Assembly (NCBI GenBank): GCA_045646525.1
Contig: JAZRKX010000035.1
Location: 1-20,365 of the forward strand
Length of the DNA stretch: 20,365 bases
From: RGIG8748 sp045646525
Lineage (GTDB): Bacteria; Bacillota; Clostridia; UMGS1810
Direction of reading: 5' to 3'
Below the pieces are notes generated by a model. The model was not told the DNA's origin. It saw only the letters and a list, made by a program, of their open reading frames with translations, and did no database searches. Numbering within the stretch: position 1 is the stretch's first letter; each line of letters begins with the position of its first letter. Positions 1-6,312 of this stretch are shown here, in pieces. Made by a program: the position numbers and the translations under genes.

Positions 1-474
1 GAGCTTTCCAAGTATGCTCCCAAGATTATAACCACCAAGGTGCCTGTAGAAAAGATTAAAGATGTTATAGGTACAGGCGGCAAGGTAATCCAGAAGATTA
101 TAGCAGACACAGGCGTTAAGATTGATATAAATGACGACGGCTCCGTATTTATCCTTTCCGAAGATACAGAAGCTGCAAACAGAGCGCTTAATACAATCGA
201 AGGCATAGTTGCAGAGCCTGAGGTTGGCAAGATTTACAAGGGCAGAGTTACCAAGATTATGGAATTCGGTGCATTTGTAGAATTTATGCCCAACCGCGAA
301 GGTCTTGTACACATCTCCAAGCTTGATGCAAAGAGAGTAAACAAGGTAGAGGATGTAGTATCCGAGGGCGACGAAATCATGGTTAAGCTCGTAGAAATCG
401 ATAAGATGGGCAGAAACAACCTTTCCAGAAAAGATGCGTTGGCTGACCTTGAAGCAAACAAAGAAGAACAGTAA
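1..474 (+). CDS. pnp: Polynucleotide phosphorylase, C-terminal part (5' end outside window)
   Basis: This is the 3' end of the gene for polynucleotide phosphorylase, the phosphate-dependent 3'-to-5' exoribonuclease of RNA turnover. The reading frame is open from the first base, so the true start lies upstream and the two RNase PH-like catalytic domains are not visible. What is seen is a KH RNA-binding domain with its GxxG loop (GTGGK, encoded from about position 70) and then an S1 domain starting near GKIYKGRVTKI and running through FGAFVEF, GLVHIS and GDEIMVKLVEID. The order KH then S1 at the extreme C terminus, with only a short acidic/basic tail after S1, is the normal PNPase layout. A strong intrinsic terminator follows 9 bp after the stop, so the gene ends its transcription unit. 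Other S1 proteins such as RNase R or ribosomal S1 lack this KH-S1 ending. Confidence 0.95.
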   Translation, partial: ELSKYAPKIITTKVPVEKIKDVIGTGGKVIQKIIADTGVKIDINDDGSVFILSEDTEAANRALNTIEGIVAEPEVGKIYKGRVTKIMEFGAFVEFMPNREGLVHISKLDAKRVNKVEDVVSEGDEIMVKLVEIDKMGRNNLSRKDALADLEANKEEQ

Positions 475-483
475 TATAAAAAA

Positions 484-517
484 GATACCGAATGTTTTAT
501 GCATTCGGTATCTTTTT
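484..517 (+). terminator. Rho-independent terminator of pnp
   Basis: A perfect 11-bp inverted repeat (GATACCGAATG at 484-494, CATTCGGTATC at 502-512) encloses a 7-nt loop and is followed at once by five T. It starts 9 bp after the pnp stop codon. The reverse strand has A residues flanking the other side, so some activity in the opposite direction is possible, but no minus-strand gene ends here. Confidence 0.93.
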
Positions 518-560
518 GCATGTTACATATCTTCGGAATATACCACAATTTTACTATGTT

Positions 561-596
561 CCCCGACCGTTTGGTCGGGGTATTTGTTTTATTGTT
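561..596 (+). terminator. GC-rich hairpin, likely second terminator
   Basis: CCCCGACC (561-568) and GGTCGGGG (573-580) form a perfect 8-bp, almost all G-C stem with a GTTT loop, followed by the T-rich run TATTTGTTTTATTGTT. It lies 44 bp after the pnp terminator and there is no gene between them. It could be a backup terminator for pnp, or the terminator of a gene now lost from this gap; the AraC-type remnant just downstream shows that the gap has decayed. Confidence 0.6.
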
Positions 597-643
597 ATTA
601 TTGACAATATGCATACCGCATCTGTACTTTGCTGCAAAACTAA

Positions 644-745
644 AGTGCAGGAATTACCGATGTTTCCTACGGCTACCGTCTGTTTAAAAACAAGTTAGGG
701 ATAACCCCCTCCGAGTGCAAAAACTCACAAAAATTTCTAAAGTGA
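644..745 (+). pseudogene. Remnant of the C-terminal DNA-binding domain of an AraC/XylS-type regulator
   Basis: In the frame from 650 the DNA reads GITDVSYG and then YRLFKNKLGITPSE, followed by CKNSQKFLK and a TGA stop at 743-745. The second part matches the end of the AraC-family double helix-turn-helix domain, whose usual form is ...YFxRxFKxxxGxTPxEYR. The first part resembles the preceding helix (I.D(I/V)(A/S)Y). About nine or ten residues that normally lie between the two parts, including the G(F/Y)xxxSYF stretch, are missing. The frame is closed by TAA at 641-643, there is no start codon or ribosome binding site, and the rest of the protein is absent. This is therefore a decayed fragment and not a working gene. 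A possible frameshifted continuation (AKLK) is read in another frame just upstream, but it is too short to rely on. Confidence 0.6.
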
Positions 746-766
746 TTATATTTTTCATCCTACCTA

Positions 767-795
767 TTGACACGGGGGAAAATAAATATTATAAT
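767..795 (+). promoter_or_regulatory. Consensus sigma-A promoter of the XRE-potABCD operon
   Basis: TTGACA at 767-772 and TATAAT at 790-795 are both perfect hexamers separated by exactly 17 bp. The next genes are the XRE-cupin regulator and potABCD on the same strand. A perfect palindrome begins 16 bp after the -10 box, close to the expected transcription start, so the promoter is probably repressed from there. Confidence 0.85.
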
Positions 796-811
796 TGATT
801 TCGTACTGTTT

Positions 812-834
812 AAAGTTTAGTTTAACTAAACTTT
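812..834 (+). promoter_or_regulatory. Perfect 23-bp palindrome, candidate operator
   Basis: The half-site AAAGTTTAGTT (812-822) is mirrored exactly at 824-834 around a single central T at 823. It lies just downstream of the -10 box of the operon promoter and upstream of a gene encoding an XRE-type repressor with a cupin sensor. Perfect symmetry over 11 bp on each side at this place fits a dimer-binding operator. It is inferred to be the autoregulatory site of the XRE-cupin protein. The low GC content means that some symmetry could arise by chance, but not easily over 23 bp. Confidence 0.65.
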
Positions 835-885
835 TTACTTAATATTAAATGCCAACACTTTTACTAAACTTTTTATTTAAAATTA
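825..885 (+). repeat. Direct repeat overlapping the palindrome, candidate second operator
   Basis: ACTAAACTTTTTA occurs at 825-837 and again at 863-875, and the similarity continues (C/T)TTAA(T/A)ATTA to 847 and 885, giving 21 identical positions of 23. The first copy contains most of the right half of the palindrome at 812-834. The two copies start 38 bp apart. The second may be an additional half-site for the same regulator, placed between the transcription start and the start codon. Confidence 0.55.
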
Positions 886-900
886 GTATGCTTTTGCTCG

Positions 901-964
901 GGAGGAGGAGGCGGATTTGAGCAATTTTGCAAAAATCTGCGACCTGTATGGAAATCGGCAGTAA
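901..964 (+). other. Strong Shine-Dalgarno followed by a short leader ORF overlapping the XRE gene
   Basis: GGAGGAGGAGG at 901-911 is the strongest ribosome binding site in this leader. The start codon at its proper distance (5 nt) is TTG at 917-919, which opens a 15-codon frame, MSNFAKICDLYGNRQ, ending with TAA at 962-964. That frame is not the frame of the regulator. It runs across the regulator's likely ATG at 948 and ends 14 nt beyond it. The regulator's own ATG has no Shine-Dalgarno. This arrangement suggests translational coupling or attenuation of the regulator. It could also mean that the regulator starts at TTG 927 (in frame, but 15 nt from the site). Confidence 0.4.
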
Positions 965-1487
965 ACTCAAAAGACTAAGAATTAAAAACAACCTAACTCA
1001 GGAAGAGCTTGCGGACAGATGCGAGCTTTCCAAGGGGTTTATATCTCAGGTTGAGAGGGATTTGGCGTCACCCTCCATATCCACGCTTTCCGACCTTTTG
1101 CAGTGTCTCGGCACCGACCTTAAGGACTTTTTCAACGATGCGGCGGATACCGATGTGGTTTTTTCAAAAAACGATGTATTCGTGAAGGAAAACAAAGAGG
1201 ACGGCAACATAGTAAACTGGATTGTTCCCAATTCTCAGAAGCACGATATGGAGCCTATCATAATAACTCTTCTGCCGGGCGGTACTTCCTATGTGGATGA
1301 CCCGCACGAAGGCGAGGAATTCGGCTTTGTGCTTTCGGGAAGCGTTACATTGCATCTGGGAAACGAAAAGTTCCGTGTGCGAAAGCAGGAGAGCTTTTAC
1401 TACAAAACAAATCAGACACATTATATAAAAAATAACGGAAAGACCACAGCTTCTGTGCTTTGGGTCTCCACTCCGCCTAATTTCTGA
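948..1487 (+). CDS. XRE-family transcriptional regulator with C-terminal cupin domain
   Basis: The 179-residue protein has an N-terminal helix-turn-helix of the XRE/Cro type (about residues 4-60; the recognition region is LTQEELADRCELSKGFISQVERD, interrupted here only for reference by its SxSTL continuation) and a C-terminal single cupin (about 110-178) with the signature HEGEEFGFVLSGSVTLHLG. This two-domain form is the PuuR-like class that controls polyamine or amino acid genes by sensing a small ligand in the cupin pocket. The start at ATG 948 was chosen because family members usually begin a few residues before the HTH; an in-frame TTG at 927 would add seven residues. The gene is first in an operon with potABCD (20 bp to potA), so it very probably represses the polyamine importer. 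The promoter and palindrome upstream support autoregulation. Ligand identity is inference. Confidence 0.9.
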   Translation: MEIGSKLKRLRIKNNLTQEELADRCELSKGFISQVERDLASPSISTLSDLLQCLGTDLKDFFNDAADTDVVFSKNDVFVKENKEDGNIVNWIVPNSQKHDMEPIIITLLPGGTSYVDDPHEGEEFGFVLSGSVTLHLGNEKFRVRKQESFYYKTNQTHYIKNNGKTTASVLWVSTPPNF

Positions 1488-1507
1488 TATTTTAAAGGAG
1501 TTTAAAA

Positions 1508-2548
1508 ATGGAGCATCTTATACAACTTAAAAATATATGTAAAAGCTTCGACGGTGTTGAGGTTTTAAAGGATATAAACTTATACATAGACAAAAATGAA
1601 TTCGTTACTCTGCTGGGTCCCTCGGGATGCGGCAAGTCTACCATGCTCAGAATCATAGCAGGATTTGAAAGCCCCGACAGCGGCGATGTGCTCTTTGAGG
1701 ATAAGAGCATACTTAAGGTTCCCCCATATGAAAGAACTGTAAATACCGTCTTTCAGAAGTATGCGCTTTTTCCGCACTTAAATGTTGCCGATAATATAGC
1801 ATTCGGACTCAAACTAAAAAAGATTCCCAAGGACGAAATAAAAAAGAAAGTTGCCAAAATGCTTGAGCTTGTTAATTTAAAGGGCTTTGAGAACAGAAGC
1901 ATAAATGCTCTTTCGGGCGGTCAGCAGCAGAGAGTCGCCATAGCACGAGCTTTGGTAAATGAGCCGTCTGTACTTCTTCTCGACGAGCCTTTGGCGGCAC
2001 TTGATTTAAAGCTTCGCCAGTCTATGCAGCTTGAACTTAAGAATATGCAAAAGGAGCTTGGCATTACCTTTATATATGTAACACACGACCAGGAGGAAGC
2101 ACTTACCATGTCCGATACCGTGGTCGTAATGAAAGAGGGTACTATTCAGCAGATAGGTAAACCCACCGATATATATAACGAGCCTAAGAATGCCTATGTG
2201 GCAGACTTTATCGGCAAAAGCAATATAGTAGATTCCGTAATGGTCGACGACTGCCTTGTAAAGATAGAGGGCGTCGAATTCGAGTGTGTGGACAAAGGCT
2301 TCGGTAAGAATGAATATGTAGATGTAGTTATCCGCCCTGAGGATATATATCTTCTTGAGCCCGACAAGGGTGAGCTTCGCGGTGTGGTAGAGAGTGCCAT
2401 ATTCAAGGGTGTTCACTATGAAATGGCAGTTGTTACCGAGAGCGGCAAGAAGTGGATTATACACGATACCATTCTCTTTGAGCCCGGTACAAAGGTAAGC
2501 ATATTTGCAAAACCCTTTGACATACATGTTATGAAAAAGTCTGTCTGA
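1508..2548 (+). CDS. potA: Spermidine/putrescine ABC transporter, ATP-binding protein PotA
   Basis: This is the ATPase of a polyamine importer, working as a dimer on the inner face of the membrane with PotB and PotC. The 346-residue protein carries Walker A GPSGCGKST at 37-45, the Q-loop glutamine at 83 (VFQKYALFPH), the ABC signature LSGGQQQR at 135-142, Walker B VLLLDEP near 155-161, the D-loop LAALD, and the switch histidine in YVTHDQEEA. A C-terminal TOBE-type regulatory domain follows from about residue 235 to the end (VVIRPEDIYLL). AAAGGAG lies 7 nt before the ATG. Length and the TOBE domain fit the PotA/FbpC/CysA class; the polyamine call rests on the PotB, PotC and PotD partners directly downstream. 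Confidence 0.94.
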   Translation: MEHLIQLKNICKSFDGVEVLKDINLYIDKNEFVTLLGPSGCGKSTMLRIIAGFESPDSGDVLFEDKSILKVPPYERTVNTVFQKYALFPHLNVADNIAFGLKLKKIPKDEIKKKVAKMLELVNLKGFENRSINALSGGQQQRVAIARALVNEPSVLLLDEPLAALDLKLRQSMQLELKNMQKELGITFIYVTHDQEEALTMSDTVVVMKEGTIQQIGKPTDIYNEPKNAYVADFIGKSNIVDSVMVDDCLVKIEGVEFECVDKGFGKNEYVDVVIRPEDIYLLEPDKGELRGVVESAIFKGVHYEMAVVTESGKKWIIHDTILFEPGTKVSIFAKPFDIHVMKKSV

Positions 2549-2560
2549 CGGAGGTGGGTC

Positions 2561-3409
2561 ATGTACAAAAAAACTCTTGCATTTCCCCACCTTGTATGGA
2601 TGGCTGTATTTGTGCTTGTGCCTATAGCCATAATATTTCTCTACAGTATAAATGTATTTACCACGGGAGCGGAAGCGGGCTTTTCGCTTTCCAATTACAA
2701 AAAGCTTTTTAGCGATACCTTGTATCTTAAAACCTTTGGTTATTCGCTTTATATAGCGCTATTGAGCACAGTATTTTGCGTAGGCTTTGGCTATCCTGTG
2801 GCATACATCCTTTCCAAAAGGGAAAAGGAAAGATTAAAAAAAGGCAAAAAGTCAAGCACTATGTTTATGCTCTTTGTAATGCCCATGTGGATGAATATGA
2901 TGCTTCGTACATACTCATGGCTTACAATACTTGAGGACAACGGACTTTTGAATACAGTCCTTACATTTTTCAATCTTCCAAAGGTTAGTATCCTGTACAC
3001 CACACCTGCAGTTATCCTGGGTATGGTATACGACTTTATACCGTTTATGATACTTCCCATATACTCGGTGCTTATAAAGATAGATTCAAGCATTACCGAG
3101 GCGGCAGAGGACCTTGGTGCCAATCACACAAGAGTGTTTTTCAAGGTAATCCTGCCCATGAGTCTTCCGGGTGTAGTATCGGGTATAACAATGGTATTTC
3201 TCCCGTCTATTACCACATTCTATATATCCAACATCTTCGGCGGCGGACATACTATGCTCGTAGGTAACCTTATAGAAAGGCAGTTCCTTGGTGCGAGCGA
3301 CTGGAGCTATGGCTCTGCTATGGCAATAGTTATGATGATACTTATGTTTATATCCATGAGGATAATGAATTTGTTCAACAAAGGCAATAAGCAGATGGCA
3401 ATGTTCTGA
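2561..3409 (+). CDS. potB: Spermidine/putrescine ABC transporter permease PotB
   Basis: This is one of the two membrane subunits of the polyamine importer. The 282-residue protein has an N-terminal hydrophobic segment (LVWMAVFVLVPIAIIFLYSI) and about five further membrane segments. The permease EAA loop, which docks on PotA, is visible as ITEAAEDLGANHTRVFFKVILPMSLPG near residues 180-205. Length and order match PotB. It starts 12 bp after the potA stop, with GGAGGTG as the ribosome binding site. It is first of the permease pair, before potC, as in the classical potABCD order. Related iron or phosphonate permeases share the fold, but the neighbouring PotD-type binding protein argues for polyamines. 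Confidence 0.93.
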   Translation: MYKKTLAFPHLVWMAVFVLVPIAIIFLYSINVFTTGAEAGFSLSNYKKLFSDTLYLKTFGYSLYIALLSTVFCVGFGYPVAYILSKREKERLKKGKKSSTMFMLFVMPMWMNMMLRTYSWLTILEDNGLLNTVLTFFNLPKVSILYTTPAVILGMVYDFIPFMILPIYSVLIKIDSSITEAAEDLGANHTRVFFKVILPMSLPGVVSGITMVFLPSITTFYISNIFGGGHTMLVGNLIERQFLGASDWSYGSAMAIVMMILMFISMRIMNLFNKGNKQMAMF

Positions 3410-3428
3410 TTGGCGGTGAGATTATAAA

Positions 3429-4229
3429 TTGAAAGCAAAAATTAAAAGGATAATAGAAAGCACATACCTTTACCTTATGTTTATGTTCTTATATATACCC
3501 ATAGTTATTCTTATGGTTTTTTCGTTCAATGAGGCAAAATCGCGAGGTGTATGGGGCGGATTCTCGTTTAGGTGGTACATAGAGATGCTAAACGATTCGG
3601 CGCTTATGTCGGCACTTTTTACCACTCTTATAGTGGGAGTTTTGTCGGCAGTCATATCGTGCATTATAGGTACTGCGGCAGCTATCGGTATATACGGATT
3701 CAGGCGCAAAAAGATAAGAAACATCATAAATGCCGTTACAAATATTCCCATGGTATCGAGCGAGCTTGTAATAGGTGTATCTCTTATGATGCTTTTTATA
3801 GCGCTCAATATACCGAGCGGTATACTTACAATGCTTCTTGCACATATTACATTCAATATTCCATATGTAATATTATCTGTTACGCCCAAGCTCATGCAGC
3901 TTGACAACAATCTGTACGAAGCGGCTGTGGATTTGGGTGCAAAGCCGTGGTATGCTTTTAAGCATGTTGTAATCCCCGAAATAATGCCGGGCATTATAAA
4001 CGGACTTCTTATGGCGTTTACGCTTTCTATAGATGATTTTGTAATAAGCTTCTTTACCACGGGTAACGGTGTCACAAACCTTTCCATATATGTGTACACA
4101 ACAGCCAAAAGGCTCAACCCCAAGATAAATGCGCTCTCTACAGTAATGTTTGTTGTAATAATGCTATTACTCTTTATACTGAACAAGCGCACATCCAAGG
4201 ATAAAGATTCAAATGTACTTATGAGTTAG
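3429..4229 (+). CDS. potC: Spermidine/putrescine ABC transporter permease PotC
   Basis: This is the second membrane subunit of the polyamine importer and partners PotB. The 266-residue protein begins with a hydrophobic segment (YLYLMFMFLYIPIVILMVFSF) and has about six membrane spans. Its EAA loop is YEAAVDLGAKPWYAFKHVVIPEIMPG, close to residues 160-185. The motif SIDDFVISFF, characteristic of PotC-type permeases, follows. The start is TTG at 3429-3431, 8 nt after GGTGAG; no ATG lies close by, so a TTG start is accepted. The gene sits 19 bp after potB and 11 bp before potD. The lower-efficiency start codon could set the PotC level below PotB, though this is only inference. Confidence 0.93.
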   Translation: MKAKIKRIIESTYLYLMFMFLYIPIVILMVFSFNEAKSRGVWGGFSFRWYIEMLNDSALMSALFTTLIVGVLSAVISCIIGTAAAIGIYGFRRKKIRNIINAVTNIPMVSSELVIGVSLMMLFIALNIPSGILTMLLAHITFNIPYVILSVTPKLMQLDNNLYEAAVDLGAKPWYAFKHVVIPEIMPGIINGLLMAFTLSIDDFVISFFTTGNGVTNLSIYVYTTAKRLNPKINALSTVMFVVIMLLLFILNKRTSKDKDSNVLMS

Positions 4230-4240
4230 GAGGATTTTAA

Positions 4241-5278
4241 ATGAAAAGATTTTTAGCTTTAGCACTTTGTATTCTCATTATGGTGCCGTTTTTTACAGGC
4301 TGCGAGAAGAAGACTACCATATATGTTTACAATGTGGGTGACTATATAGACGAAGAAGTTATAAAATTGTTCGAAAAGGAATATCCTGAAATAAATGTAA
4401 ACTATGAAACATACTATACAAATGAGGAAATGCACGCCAAGGTAAAGGCGGGCAGAACTGCATACGATGTGGTGTTCCCCTCGGATTACATGGTTGAACG
4501 CATGATAGATGAGGATATGCTTCTTCCCATAGACTTTTCCAATATTCCCAATTACAAGAACATAGGCGATGAATTCAAGGGTCTTGATTATGACAGCGGT
4601 GCCAAGTACAGCGTGCCTTATATGTGGGGTACAATGGGAATCCTCTACAACAAGAAAATGGCAGACGAAGAGGATGTACAAAGCTGGCAGGCAATGTACG
4701 ACAGTAAGTACAAAGGCGAGATATTCATGCTCGATTCCGAGAGAGACATGATATCCATAACCTTAAAGAGTCTTGGCTACTCCATGAACAGTACCGACGA
4801 TAGTGAGCTTGCCGAGGCAGAAAAGGCTCTTGTAGAGCAGAAACCTCTTGTAAAGGCTTACTGCGGAGACGAGGTTAAGGATAAGATGATTGCAAATGAG
4901 GGCGCCATGACTATAGCATGGTCGGGCGATGCCTTCTACTGCATGACATTAAATGAAGATTTGGCATATTCAGTACCCAAAGAGGGCTCAAACCTCTGGT
5001 TTGACAGCATGGTAATACCCAAAACCAGTAAGCACAAAAAGGAAGCCGAGCTCTTTATAGACTTTATGTGCCGCCCCGAGATTGCCAAAATGAATGCAGA
5101 CTACATCGGCTATTCCACGGCAAATACTGCGGCAAAAGAGCTTTTGGATGATGAAATTAAAAACAATACCTTGCGTTATCCCGATATAACAAAGCTTGAA
5201 AATATGGAGATATTTACCTACGATGCAGAGCTTGCCAAAAAGCATATGGATTTGTGGAGCAGGGTAAAAGTAAAATAA
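4241..5278 (+). CDS. potD: Spermidine/putrescine-binding lipoprotein PotD
   Basis: This is the extracellular substrate-binding protein of the importer, anchored as a lipoprotein. The 345-residue sequence opens with a type II signal peptide, MKRFLALALCILIMVPFFTGC, with lipobox FTGC and the lipidated cysteine at residue 21. The mature part begins with TIYVYNVGDYIDEEVIKLFEKEYPEINVNYETY, typical of the PotD/PotF family, and continues with the PSDYMVERMI and VPYMWGTMGILYN stretches that line the polyamine cleft. The conserved IAWSGDAFYC region follows near residue 228. AGGAGGATTTTAA precedes the ATG. It is the last gene of the operon. Whether spermidine or putrescine is preferred cannot be told by eye. 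Confidence 0.94.
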   Translation: MKRFLALALCILIMVPFFTGCEKKTTIYVYNVGDYIDEEVIKLFEKEYPEINVNYETYYTNEEMHAKVKAGRTAYDVVFPSDYMVERMIDEDMLLPIDFSNIPNYKNIGDEFKGLDYDSGAKYSVPYMWGTMGILYNKKMADEEDVQSWQAMYDSKYKGEIFMLDSERDMISITLKSLGYSMNSTDDSELAEAEKALVEQKPLVKAYCGDEVKDKMIANEGAMTIAWSGDAFYCMTLNEDLAYSVPKEGSNLWFDSMVIPKTSKHKKEAELFIDFMCRPEIAKMNADYIGYSTANTAAKELLDDEIKNNTLRYPDITKLENMEIFTYDAELAKKHMDLWSRVKVK

Positions 5279-5293
5279 AAAGCTTGCTTTTTT
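5277..5293 (+). terminator. Weak terminator-like hairpin after potD
   Basis: AAAAAGC (5277-5283) and GCTTTTT (5286-5292) form a short inverted repeat with a 2-nt centre, ending in T6. The stem is AT-rich and its loop is tight, so termination is probably partial. It overlaps the -35 element proposed for acpP. Confidence 0.35.
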
Positions 5294-5312
5294 ATAAAAT
5301 TCAATATATACT
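5284..5312 (+). promoter_or_regulatory. Putative promoter of acpP-rnc
   Basis: TTGCTT (5284-5289) and TATACT (5307-5312) are spaced by 17 bp and lie 36 bp before the acpP start. This gives the housekeeping genes acpP and rnc their own transcription, independent of the polyamine-regulated operon upstream. No recognisable FapR-type operator was seen. Confidence 0.45.
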
Positions 5313-5348
5313 ATAGGATGTCTTTATAAAATTTATGGAGGTGACAAA

Positions 5349-5582
5349 ATGGTATTTGAAAAAATGAAAGAAATTCTTGTAGATCAGCTCGGAGTAGACG
5401 AAAGTGAAGTTACAATGGATGCTTCCTTTATAGATGACCTTGCGGCAGACTCTCTTGATATAGTTGAACTCATCATGACCATGGAAGAAGAATTCGGCAT
5501 GGAAATTGAGGAAGAGGATGTAGAGAGCCTTACCACAGTAGGTGCTGCAGTAGAGTACATCAAAGCACACTCAAATCAGTAA
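5349..5582 (+). CDS. acpP: Acyl carrier protein
   Basis: This is the small cytosolic carrier that holds growing acyl chains in type II fatty acid synthesis. At 77 residues it has the standard length and a strongly acidic composition. The phosphopantetheine attachment serine is Ser35 in the motif ADSLDIVEL (33-41), and helix III/IV residues follow as FGMEIEEEDVESLTTVGAAVEYI. GGAGGTGACAAAATG gives a strong start. It lies 12 bp upstream of rnc; the pairing acpP-rnc is common in Firmicutes and in many other bacteria. A dedicated carrier for another pathway is unlikely, since no partner synthase or ligase is nearby. Confidence 0.96.
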   Translation: MVFEKMKEILVDQLGVDESEVTMDASFIDDLAADSLDIVELIMTMEEEFGMEIEEEDVESLTTVGAAVEYIKAHSNQ

Positions 5583-5594
5583 AAGAGGTCTTGT

Positions 5595-6290
5595 ATGGCT
5601 GATATTAATATGCTGCAAAAAAATCTGGGCTACACCTTTAAGGATATAAGCTTATTGGAGAAAGCCCTCATTCACCCGTCATTTTTGAATGAGAAGAATG
5701 TAGAGAGGATTTATTCCAATCAGAGATTGGAGTTTTTCGGAGACTCTGTTCTTTCGCTGGCGGTGAGTGAATATATATTTACACATTTAACGAGCTTTCC
5801 CGAGGGCAAGCTCACAGAGCTTCGTGCTAAGGTAGTGTGCGAGGATTCGCTTGCCAAAATGGCAAACAGATTAAATGTGGGCGAATTTCTCATGCTTGGC
5901 AGGGGAGAGCGCATGTCGGGAGGCGGAGGCCGTCCCTCTACGCTTTCGGATGCCATGGAGGCTATAATTGCCGCTATATATCTGGACGGCGGTTTCGAAA
6001 AGGCAAAGGAATTTGTACTCTCTATGCTTAGGGAGGATATAGATGCTTTTGCAGGAAGCGACGAGATTGTAATGAATTACAAGTCGCACCTGCAGGAATA
6101 CGCTCAGTCCATAGGATATGGTGTAAGATACGAGCTTGTGGATGAATTCGGACCCGACCATGCAAAGACCTTTAAGGTTTGCGCTCTGGTGGGAGACAGG
6201 AGATACTCTGCGGGCGAGGGCACCAGCAAGAAAAAGGCGGAGCAGGAAGCTGCAAGAATAGCATATAATGAAATTAAAAAAAATCTGTAA
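5595..6290 (+). CDS. rnc: Ribonuclease III
   Basis: This is the double-strand-specific endoribonuclease that processes rRNA precursors and structured mRNAs. The 231-residue protein has the catalytic domain first (about 5-150), with the signature NQRLEFFGDSVL at 42-53; the metal-binding residues are Glu46, Asp50, Asp119 and Glu122. The double-stranded RNA-binding domain is C-terminal (about 160-229), ending with the typical GTSKKKAEQEAARIAYNEI helix. GAGG lies upstream of the ATG. It follows acpP by 12 bp and is read as co-transcribed with it. The usual downstream partner smc is absent: here the gene ends against a convergent operon, and its stop codon lies inside the shared terminator stem. 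Confidence 0.96.
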   Translation: MADINMLQKNLGYTFKDISLLEKALIHPSFLNEKNVERIYSNQRLEFFGDSVLSLAVSEYIFTHLTSFPEGKLTELRAKVVCEDSLAKMANRLNVGEFLMLGRGERMSGGGGRPSTLSDAMEAIIAAIYLDGGFEKAKEFVLSMLREDIDAFAGSDEIVMNYKSHLQEYAQSIGYGVRYELVDEFGPDHAKTFKVCALVGDRRYSAGEGTSKKKAEQEAARIAYNEIKKNL

Positions 6291-6312
6291 GAGATTTCTC
6301 TTACAGATTTTT
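6282..6312. terminator. Bidirectional terminator shared by rnc and malQ
   Basis: AATCTGTAAGAGA (6282-6294) and TCTCTTACAGATT (6297-6309) form a perfect 13-bp stem with a minimal centre, flanked by an A-run on the left and a T-run on the right, so it can stop transcription from both sides. The rnc stop TAA (6288-6290) sits in the left arm and the malQ stop (TTA at 6301-6303 on this strand) in the right arm, only 10 bp apart. Confidence 0.9.

Noticed and set aside
825..885. CRISPR-like repeats
   Set aside because: Only two imperfect copies, placed next to a promoter and with no cas genes; better explained as operator sites.
927..947. TTG 927 as start of the XRE-cupin protein
   Set aside because: It is 15 nt from the Shine-Dalgarno and would add seven residues not expected before the HTH; ATG 948 fits the family better, although the question remains open.
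2006..2590. Minus-strand frame of 194 codons opposite the end of potA
   Set aside because: Antisense shadow of potA and the potB start, with no ribosome site and no domain.
3470..4198. Minus-strand frame of 242 codons opposite potC
   Set aside because: Antisense shadow of a permease gene; no start signal and no recognisable motif.
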